A DNA stretch of 21,352 bases from CAZUTK01 sp964623265. GTDB lineage: Bacteria > Electryoneota > B3-LCP. The notes beneath the pieces were generated by a model, which worked only from the letters and a program-made list of their open reading frames with translations, did no database searches and had not been told where the DNA came from. Where the stretch lies: the NCBI GenBank assembly GCA_964623265.1, contig CAZUTK010000051.1, positions 1-21,352 of the forward strand. Reading direction: 5' to 3'. Below, one piece after another: positions 15,488 through 21,352 of the stretch. The translations under genes and the position numbers were made by a program. The first letter of the stretch is position 1; each line of letters opens with the position of its first letter.

Positions 15488-16366
15488 ATGTTTGAAGGAC
15501 TCTATGTCGCTCTCGTAACTCCGTTCCGCGAAGACCGCGTCCATGTGCCCGTTCTGAAGAAGCTGATAGTGGATCTGATGGGCAAAGGGGTGGATGGTCT
15601 GGTGCCGTTGGGGACGACCGGCGAAGTCTCCGTGCTGAAGCCGGCGGAACGGGATGAAGTGATCGCAGCCACGGTCGAAGCCGCAGCGGGCAGGATTCCT
15701 GTTGTGGTGGGGGCGGGAACGAATGATACCGCTGTCAGCATCGAGAGGGTGAAGCGCGCGGCGGAATTAGGGGCTTCCGGCGCTCTGGTGATCTGCCCCT
15801 ATTACAACCGCCCTTCGCAGGAAGGCTTGTTCCGCCATTTCACGGCGATCGCCGAAGCATCGCCGATCCCTTTGATCCTGTACAACATCCCCGGCAGGAC
15901 ATCCGTCAACCTGCTCCCCCAAACCCTCGCGAGAATCTGCGAGCACCCCAACATCGTCGGCATTAAGGAGGCATCCGGGAATCTCGATCAAATCAGCGAA
16001 ATTTTAGTGCGGTGCGGTCGGCATCTGACGGTGCTGGCGGGCGACGATTCCTTGCTGTTGCCGGTGCTGGCGTGCGGGGGGCGCGGAGCTATTTCTGCGG
16101 CGGCGAACGTCGTGCCGGCGCAGATGAAGGAGATCATGAAATACTATTTTGCCGGCAGAGTCTTGGAAGCGGCTCAGATGCACCTCGCTCTCTGGCCGCT
16201 CTTGAAGACGCTATTCATCGAGACGAATCCGGCGGCGATCAAAGAGGCGCTGGGGATGATGGGGTATGACGTCGGTTCCGTCCGGCTGCCCTTGGCTCCG
16301 CTTCAGGATGAAAACCGGCGCACACTCGCCGAGGAGTTGAGAAAACATGGCATCCTCTCCGCATAA
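15488..16366 (+). CDS. dapA: 4-hydroxy-tetrahydrodipicolinate synthase
   Basis: DapA condenses pyruvate with aspartate semialdehyde, the first committed step to diaminopimelate and lysine. The product is 292 residues, as in E. coli. Catalytic residues align with the E. coli enzyme with an offset of one: Thr43/Thr44 (LGTTGE), Tyr106 (PYYNRP), Tyr132 and Arg137 (YNIPGRT), and the Schiff-base lysine Lys160 (GIKEASG). The start at 15488 follows AAGGAA about 4 bases upstream. Only a weak promoter-like sequence was seen in the 56-bp gap after glcD, so it may be read from the glcD promoter. The last 20 bases overlap dapB. Confidence 0.95.
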   Translation: MFEGLYVALVTPFREDRVHVPVLKKLIVDLMGKGVDGLVPLGTTGEVSVLKPAERDEVIAATVEAAAGRIPVVVGAGTNDTAVSIERVKRAAELGASGALVICPYYNRPSQEGLFRHFTAIAEASPIPLILYNIPGRTSVNLLPQTLARICEHPNIVGIKEASGNLDQISEILVRCGRHLTVLAGDDSLLLPVLACGGRGAISAAANVVPAQMKEIMKYYFAGRVLEAAQMHLALWPLLKTLFIETNPAAIKEALGMMGYDVGSVRLPLAPLQDENRRTLAEELRKHGILSA

Positions 16367-17099
16367 AAGCGCCAAGATCTACATCGGGCTGTGCGGCGCC
16401 GCCGGCAGGATGGGGATCGAAGTATTCCGGGCCGCCGCTCTATCCGCGGATATTCACATTCTGCGGGCTTATGAAATTCCGGGGCATCGCGCACTGGGGA
16501 CGAAGGTCGGGGATGCGGTCATCGAACCGGATGATGCGGCTTCCTTTTTGGAGGGGTGCGAAGCGCTGGTGGATTTTTCCGCGCCGGCGGCGTCGGTGAT
16601 CCCTCATCTGCAGAAGGCGGCGGAGCGGAAGGTGCCCGCGGTTGTCGGGACCACCGGATTCGGTTCTGAAGATCGCGGCCGAATGGAAGAGCTGGCGCGG
16701 GAGATTCCGATTCTCTATTCCGCGAATATGTCGTTGGGAGTCAACTTGTTAATCGCGTTGGCTCAGCAGGTGCAGGAATTGCTGAAGGGTGTTTTCGATG
16801 TGGATATCGTCGAGATGCACCATCGCTCCAAGAAAGACGCGCCATCCGGCACGGCGTTGATGATCGAGCAGCAGCTTCGCCTGGTGGATCCGAATCTTTC
16901 GGTGACGCACCATTCCATTCGAGCTGGCGACATCGTCGGCGAGCACACCGTTCTGTTCACCGGCATCGGGGAACGCCTGGAGTTGACGCACCGCGCCGGT
17001 TCCCGCGAAGCGTTCGCTCGCGGAGTGTTGACCGCGGTTCGCTTCATCGTGCGCCAGCCGCCGGGTTTTTACGATATGCGCAAGGTATTGGGGATCTGA
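16347..17099 (+). CDS. dapB: 4-hydroxy-tetrahydrodipicolinate reductase
   Basis: DapB reduces the DapA product with NAD(P)H to tetrahydrodipicolinate. The product is 250 residues. The nucleotide-binding glycine motif GLCGAAGRMG is at residues 14-23. VGTTGF lies at about 100-105. The catalytic stretch MHHRSKKDAPSGTA is at 157-170, where His158 and Lys162 match His159 and Lys163 of E. coli DapB. It starts with an ATG inside dapA (20-bp overlap) behind GAGGAG, so translation is coupled. The residue after the glycine loop that sets NADH or NADPH preference is not obvious to me. Confidence 0.95.
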   Translation: MASSPHKSAKIYIGLCGAAGRMGIEVFRAAALSADIHILRAYEIPGHRALGTKVGDAVIEPDDAASFLEGCEALVDFSAPAASVIPHLQKAAERKVPAVVGTTGFGSEDRGRMEELAREIPILYSANMSLGVNLLIALAQQVQELLKGVFDVDIVEMHHRSKKDAPSGTALMIEQQLRLVDPNLSVTHHSIRAGDIVGEHTVLFTGIGERLELTHRAGSREAFARGVLTAVRFIVRQPPGFYDMRKVLGI

Positions 17100-17102
17100 A
17101 CC

Positions 17103-18287
17103 GTGCCCATCGTTGTGTTGAAATACGGCGGTAAATCTGTAGCGACCACCGCGAATCTGAAGGAGATCGCTAGGCAGATCATCCGCACCAAGTCCACCGG
17201 GGAGGATCCAGTGGTGGTCGTGTCCGCGATGGGCGATACCACGGACCGATTTCTGCAGATGGCCTATGAGATCACGGACCATCCCCGCGCCAGAGAGCTG
17301 GATATGTTGTTATCCGTGGGCGAGCGCATTTCGATCGCGCTGCTGGCTCTGGCGATCAACGCGGAAGGACCCTACGAAGCCGTATCCCTGACCGGATCTC
17401 AGGTGGGCATCATCACCGATACCAATCACACGCAGGCGAAAATTCTCGAGGTCCGCTGCGGCAGAATTCATCAGGTGCTGCAGAAGGGGCAGATTCCCAT
17501 TGTAGCCGGTTTCCAGGGGGTTTCCACGGAGAAAGAGATCACGACGCTGGGACGGGGCGGATCGGACACGACCGCCGTAGCACTGGCGGCGGCTCTGGGT
17601 GCCGTTCAATGCCGCATTATGAAGGATGTCGCTGGGGTGTTCACGGCGGATCCGCATCAGATTCCGACGGCGCGCGTGATTGACCGGCTTAGCTACGATC
17701 AGATGCTCGAATTTTCCGCCACCGGTTCGAAGGTGCTCGCATCCGACGCCGTGGCGCTGGCGCGGAAGCATAATGTGGAGGTGGCGGTCGGTCAAAGCGC
17801 ATCGGGAGCGATCGGCACGATCGTCACATCCGGGGATTTCATGAGCGCCGGGGTGCGTGGGATTGTGGCTCTGCGGCGTTTGACTGCGCTGCGTTTCAAA
17901 CAGGCGGGGGAACTTTCCGCGGTATTACGCGACCTTCACGCCGAACGCATTCCCATTCGGGGGCTGCACGGGGACGCCAGCCACCCAGTGCTGCTGATCG
18001 ACAGCGGCAGCGCGGGATGGAAAAAGTTCCGGGGGGCGCAGCATCACCCGCAGAGGATTCAAAGACATAAGATGCTTTATGCGCGTCTGTCAGTGATCGG
18101 TTCGGGACTGGAGCCCGGGGGGAGGTTGTTCGACCGTCTTCTGACCATCGTGGAATCTCGCGGCAGCAGTCCCCGCTGGTTTTGTTGCAGCCCGATGCGC
18201 GTTTCATTTTGCGTGCCGGATGGTGAGGCTCAGGAGCTGCTCCAGAGATTGCACGAAGGTTTGATTAATCGGGATAATGCGGACTGA
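17103..18287 (+). CDS. lysC: Aspartate kinase with divergent signature motifs and eroded ACT region
   Basis: Aspartate kinase phosphorylates aspartate, opening the lysine/threonine/methionine/DAP pathway. The product is 394 residues with a GTG start at 17103, 3 bp after dapB. The kinase domain is recognisable: VLKYGGKSVA at the N-terminus, VVVVSAMGDTTD, SVGERIS, TTLGRGGSDTTAVALAAALG, VFTADPHQIP and YDQMLEFSATGSKVL. Oddities: the GG[ST]S signature has Lys in place of Ser/Thr, and the usual VLHPR block reads VLASD. After residue 245 or so the two expected ACT domains are hard to see. The first lacks the D-x-P-G ligand loop; the second keeps only a skeleton (YARLSVIGSGLEPGG, MRVSFCVP, LLQRLHEGL). 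Feedback control by lysine or threonine may be lost or changed. The dap context strongly supports the pathway assignment. Confidence 0.85.
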   Translation: MPIVVLKYGGKSVATTANLKEIARQIIRTKSTGEDPVVVVSAMGDTTDRFLQMAYEITDHPRARELDMLLSVGERISIALLALAINAEGPYEAVSLTGSQVGIITDTNHTQAKILEVRCGRIHQVLQKGQIPIVAGFQGVSTEKEITTLGRGGSDTTAVALAAALGAVQCRIMKDVAGVFTADPHQIPTARVIDRLSYDQMLEFSATGSKVLASDAVALARKHNVEVAVGQSASGAIGTIVTSGDFMSAGVRGIVALRRLTALRFKQAGELSAVLRDLHAERIPIRGLHGDASHPVLLIDSGSAGWKKFRGAQHHPQRIQRHKMLYARLSVIGSGLEPGGRLFDRLLTIVESRGSSPRWFCCSPMRVSFCVPDGEAQELLQRLHEGLINRDNAD

Positions 18288-18290
18288 ACT

Positions 18291-20096
18291 ATGTCGTTTC
18301 CTCGTGGCGGATCGGGATATTTTTCGGGATCCAAGTTTTTTTCGTCACGAAAACGACCGGCGCGAAAAATCGCCGCTTTCGTCCTCGTCATAGTTGCCAT
18401 CGGTTGCGCTACGACGTCCAAACGCGAGGTTCAAATGCCGAAAACCAAGACTCATTCATTCGCGGACAGCAGCATGGAAAATCTGGAAGCCGCAGTACCC
18501 AAGATCGTGGTGAAACAGTATGCATCCGAACCCGTCATCCGGATCGGATTCATGGAGGGGTATGAGAAGATAGACTTTCGCGTATCCGGTCCCTTCCATC
18601 TCGCGGATCTGGAAGACGATCCGATCTTCAGCGGTGTGACGTCGCGTTTGAAGTGGCGCTCGCTGGTGGAGGGCGCTCATGGAGCCACGTTTATTTACAG
18701 CGTGCTGGTAACAGCGTGCCGAGAAGAATCGGAAGCACTGCAGTTAGTTGAGAAACTGCGCCGTCTCTATCCACAGGTTCGCATGCAGCGATTGGGCGGG
18801 CAGCTCGTCATCGCGGGCAAGCTGATCAACGATAATACCAAGTACCGTATCCTGGCGGGCGCTTTTGAGACCGAGACGGAAGCGAAGAAGCTGATGCAGA
18901 AGTTCAGTGAGGAATATGCCCCGAGAATCATCCGCGAGAAAGTAAAGGATCCCACAGGAAAGCTCGAGGTGTATGATGCGGAATACGACTATTCCGTGAA
19001 AGTGGCGAACGGCTTTCGGATTGTTCCACTTTCGGATGAGACCACCATCACGCTCTACGGAGTGAGGGTCGGCTCCGGTTTCCAGTGGGAGTCGCTGGCG
19101 GATCGCACCTACAAGGGCATCATCGAAATCCGAGTGGGGAACGATGCGCGTTTGTGCGCCGTTTCGGAGATCTCCCTCGATCATTATTTGAAAGGCGTCG
19201 TTCCGGCGGAAATGCCGGCGGGGTATCCGGTCGAGGCGCTGAAGGCGCAAGCGGTAGCCGCCCGCAGCCACGTCTTGGCGAAATTGGGAACTCGTCATTT
19301 GAATGAGCCTTACGACTTCTGCGCCAATGTGCACTGCCAGGTTTATTCCGGGATTACGAGCGAGGCTCAGAGCACGAACGAAGCGGTATCCGCCACCAGC
19401 GGGGAGGCGTTGTATTACGAAGACCGCATCTGCGACGCGGTTTATTCCGCCGTATGCGGTGGGCACACCGAACACAAGCGCAACGTCTGGAATCCGCCGG
19501 ACGAGCCGTACCTGCAGGGGATCTACGACAACATCGGCAAGAAGAAAGGTTCTCAGAAGCACTATAATCTCACCCGCGAAAAGGACGTGCGCAAGTGGAT
19601 TGACGAACGGCCCGACGTCTTCTGCAGCCTGAATCGGGAGAATCTGCCGCCGATTCTGGCGTACAGCAAGAAATACTTCCGCTGGGAAGTGAGTTATTCC
19701 CGCAAGGAGCTGGAGGAGATCATCAAGAAGCGCACGGGGGAGGACATTGGAATCCTGTACGACATCATTCCATTGCAGCGGGGAGTCTCCGGCAGGCTGA
19801 TGGAGGTGGAGATCCTGGGCAGCCGTAAGAACATCCGGATCAAGAAAGAGCTGAATATCCGGCGCGCACTTTCGCCGACCTACCTGCGCAGCGCCTGCTT
19901 CACGATTGATATTGAGATGGGAGAGATGGGGATGCCTCTGGCGTTTCACTTCAAGGGAGCCGGCTGGGGGCATGGCGTCGGGATGTGCCAGATCGGCGCG
20001 GCGGTGATGGCTCTGGACGGCTATGATTACAAGGAGATTCTGAATCATTACTATTCCGGGGTTGAAATCAAGAATGTGTACGGTGAGATCCGGTGA
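18291..20096 (+). CDS. SpoIID/LytB-domain lipoprotein with SPOR domain
   Basis: SpoIID-type enzymes are lytic transglycosylases that cut peptidoglycan glycan strands after removal of stem peptides. SPOR domains bind such denuded glycan. The product is 601 residues. It has a basic N-terminus, a hydrophobic stretch and the lipobox VAIGC with Cys39, suggesting a lipoprotein. A SPOR-like region covers about 134-217 (YSVLVTACREESEALQLVEK, YRILAGAFETETEAKKLMQK). The SpoIID domain spans about 278-600: LDHYLKGVVPAEMPAGYPVE with probable catalytic Glu307, the CANVHCQVYSG cysteine/histidine cluster, SAVCGGHTE, and GAGWGHGVGMCQIGA near the end. The ATG lies 3 bp after lysC with a weak ribosome site, and the end overlaps the next gene by 4 bp. 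No sporulation genes are seen, so a role in division or wall remodelling is inferred. Confidence 0.92.
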   Translation: MSFPRGGSGYFSGSKFFSSRKRPARKIAAFVLVIVAIGCATTSKREVQMPKTKTHSFADSSMENLEAAVPKIVVKQYASEPVIRIGFMEGYEKIDFRVSGPFHLADLEDDPIFSGVTSRLKWRSLVEGAHGATFIYSVLVTACREESEALQLVEKLRRLYPQVRMQRLGGQLVIAGKLINDNTKYRILAGAFETETEAKKLMQKFSEEYAPRIIREKVKDPTGKLEVYDAEYDYSVKVANGFRIVPLSDETTITLYGVRVGSGFQWESLADRTYKGIIEIRVGNDARLCAVSEISLDHYLKGVVPAEMPAGYPVEALKAQAVAARSHVLAKLGTRHLNEPYDFCANVHCQVYSGITSEAQSTNEAVSATSGEALYYEDRICDAVYSAVCGGHTEHKRNVWNPPDEPYLQGIYDNIGKKKGSQKHYNLTREKDVRKWIDERPDVFCSLNRENLPPILAYSKKYFRWEVSYSRKELEEIIKKRTGEDIGILYDIIPLQRGVSGRLMEVEILGSRKNIRIKKELNIRRALSPTYLRSACFTIDIEMGEMGMPLAFHFKGAGWGHGVGMCQIGAAVMALDGYDYKEILNHYYSGVEIKNVYGEIR

Positions 20097-20737
20097 TTCG
20101 ATCTGAAGCCTGTTTTGAACTGCAGAGGGGTCTCGACTACATCGCGGGTCTGCTGCCGACGCCGTCGCGCTTAAAGATAGATGAGGAGGATCTGCAGGGG
20201 GTCAGCCTTCGTCCGCCGATGGATGTAGTCAGCGTTTCTCTGCTGGAGATTCTGATCCTGAGCAAAAGAATGCGGCGCGTCCTCGAGATCGGAACTTCCA
20301 TCGGAAGGACGTGCTGTCGTCTGGGGACGGTTCTGCGGGGGACCGGCGGGAAGATGGTCACGGTGGAAATTGATCCTCAGATCGCCGCCGTCGCGCGGGA
20401 AAACGTCCGTTCCGCCGGATTGCAGGATGTCGTTCAGGTCATCTGCGGCGACGCCGCGGAAGTGGTTTTCGAATTGGAGGGATGCTTCGATTTGATCCTG
20501 CAAGACGGCGATAAGGATCTCTATACACCTCTGCTCGATCGCTTGGTGGAACTCTTAGAACACGGCGGCATCTTGATCACGGACGACGTGCTTTTCCCGG
20601 TCGTGGATCTGCCGGCGACGGCGGAGCGCTTGCGGGAATTCGTTGATTCCTATAATCAGGGGCTGCGCAGTCGAAGCGATCTGCAGACGGTCTGGCTGCC
20701 GATGGGGTACGGGATATCCCTCAGTGTAAAGAGGTAA
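20093..20737 (+). CDS. SAM-dependent O-methyltransferase (family 3, COMT-like)
   Basis: The product is 214 residues, a normal size for metal-dependent catechol/caffeoyl-CoA-type O-methyltransferases. SAM-binding motif I is VLEIGTSIGRT (63-73), followed by MVTVEIDP (88-95) and VICGDAAEV. The metal-site region reads FDLILQDGDK (132-141) and LITDDVLF (161-168), and the end is WLPMGYGISLSVKR. The family usually has Asp-Asn where this protein has Asp164-Asp165, a conservative change in a probable metal ligand. It starts with GTG inside the spoIID-like stop (4-bp overlap), with GGTGAG upstream. The substrate is unknown, and neighbours do not reveal it. Confidence 0.85.
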   Translation: MIRSEACFELQRGLDYIAGLLPTPSRLKIDEEDLQGVSLRPPMDVVSVSLLEILILSKRMRRVLEIGTSIGRTCCRLGTVLRGTGGKMVTVEIDPQIAAVARENVRSAGLQDVVQVICGDAAEVVFELEGCFDLILQDGDKDLYTPLLDRLVELLEHGGILITDDVLFPVVDLPATAERLREFVDSYNQGLRSRSDLQTVWLPMGYGISLSVKR

Positions 20738-20743
20738 ATCGTT

Positions 20744-21352
20744 ATGACAGACCCAAACCGATCTTCGCAGCTCTTCTGGGGGCTTTTTTCTCTGGCTCTG
20801 GCGATCGTCGTCGCATCGGTGGTGGGGGCGGGCGCCGTGAAGAAGATCAAGCTGGCGAACGACGCCATCACCGTGACCGGATCCGCCCGGAAGTCCGTCC
20901 GTTCGGATTACATCGTCTGGCAGGGGGCGGTCAGCAGTCAGAAGCCCAGTCTTCAGGAAGCGTATCGGGACGTCAGCCGTTATGCTGACCGACTGAGGGG
21001 GTATTTCCGGGCGAATCAGGTGCCGGACAGTTCCGTTAGTTTCAGACCCGTGCAGACCATGACCGTGATGGAATATACGTCGGACGGGAGGATGACCGGG
21101 CGCATTTCCGCGTATCAGTTGCGGCAGCCGTTCGAAATCCGCAGCGATCAGGTGGATGCGATCACGGAATTGTCCGGTAAGGCGGCTGAATTGATCAACG
21201 AAGGGATTATGCTCGAGTCTTTTTCGCCGCAGTATCTTTACACGCGGCTGTCCGAAGTGCGCAGCGAAATCCTGGCGGAAGCCGCTCTGGACGCAAAGCG
21301 CCGGGCGGAGAGCATCGCCGGCAGCGTGGGCAGCCGGGTCGGAGCGATCCGC
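20744..21352 (+). CDS. SIMPL-domain (DUF541) protein, C-terminus cut by window edge
   Basis: The frame is open from the ATG at 20744 to the right edge (203 codons) with AAAGAGGT about 8 bases upstream. Residues 10-31 are one hydrophobic segment (FWGLFSLALAIVVASVVGAG), a membrane anchor or signal peptide. The SIMPL fold follows: DAITVTGSARKSVRSDYIVW, an alpha-helical stretch (LQEAYRDVSRYADRLRGYF), SAYQLRQPFEIRS, and a second helix with AALDAKRRAESIAGSVG. SIMPL/DUF541 proteins are periplasmic or surface proteins of unclear function. It starts 6 bp after the methyltransferase and is probably the next gene of the same operon. Confidence 0.85.
   Translation, partial: MTDPNRSSQLFWGLFSLALAIVVASVVGAGAVKKIKLANDAITVTGSARKSVRSDYIVWQGAVSSQKPSLQEAYRDVSRYADRLRGYFRANQVPDSSVSFRPVQTMTVMEYTSDGRMTGRISAYQLRQPFEIRSDQVDAITELSGKAAELINEGIMLESFSPQYLYTRLSEVRSEILAEAALDAKRRAESIAGSVGSRVGAIR

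Noticed and set aside
18744..20048. 434-codon minus-strand open frame
   Set aside because: It lies wholly antisense to the clear SpoIID/SPOR gene and shows no domain pattern.
1..21352. CRISPR array, mobile element, toxin-antitoxin or defence genes
   Set aside because: Reading both strands and all gaps showed no regularly spaced repeats, transposase or integrase motifs, or nuclease/antitoxin pairs. The tRNA gene has no integrase or duplicated tRNA end beside it.

Overview
The window looks like chromosomal DNA of a Gram-negative bacterium, probably an uncultivated member of the FCB superphylum (Bacteroidetes/Chlorobi/Fibrobacteres and related candidate phyla). Three things point that way. Two secreted proteins end in a type IX-secretion-like 'type A' sorting tail (NPNPFNP...LASGIY...). 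A heptose-biosynthesis enzyme (GmhA) and an AsmA-family protein indicate an LPS outer membrane. The dap genes indicate a diaminopimelate peptidoglycan. I cannot name a species. Coding density is high, the coding DNA is moderately GC-rich, and the intergenic gaps are clearly AT-rich. No phage, IS element, CRISPR array or defence locus was seen.

Layout. (1) 1-5976, minus strand: an AsmA-family membrane protein, then carA and carB (carB runs off the left edge; carA and carB overlap by 17 bp), giving the glutamine-dependent carbamoyl-phosphate synthetase. (2) 5977-6273: a divergent promoter region. (3) 6274-9564, plus strand: a 1096-residue secreted protein with a small N-terminal propeller, two ASH/choice-of-anchor-D-like domains, an eight-repeat FG-GAP/PQQ-like propeller, an unnamed beta module and a sorting tail. 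(4) 9565-9820: a minus-strand tRNA-Lys(CTT) with its promoter, and a strong 12-bp terminator hairpin. (5) 9821-10834, minus strand: a secreted blue-copper (cupredoxin) protein carrying the same beta module and sorting tail, convergent with gene 3. (6) 10835-11155: a non-coding gap with a perfect 17-bp palindrome and the gmhA promoter. (7) 11156-13888, plus strand: gmhA and a BatA/VWA membrane protein. (8) 14052-21352, plus strand: a GlcD-type FAD oxidase, then a tightly packed run dapA-dapB-lysC-spoIID/SPOR lipoprotein-O-methyltransferase-SIMPL protein (cut by the right edge).

How the genes fit together. dapA, dapB and lysC supply the aspartate-to-diaminopimelate/lysine route. They are packed together with a SpoIID/SPOR lipoprotein that probably acts on peptidoglycan, so precursor supply and wall remodelling seem to share one transcript. 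The least ordinary part is the 6.2-10.8 kb block. There, two convergent genes with unrelated N-terminal halves (a Ca/PQQ-like propeller and a cupredoxin) share a roughly 220-residue C-terminal export cassette. Nothing here is clearly a new enzymatic or defence system. The best leads are that shared cassette, the hybrid propeller, and an aspartate kinase whose signature motifs and regulatory ACT region have diverged.
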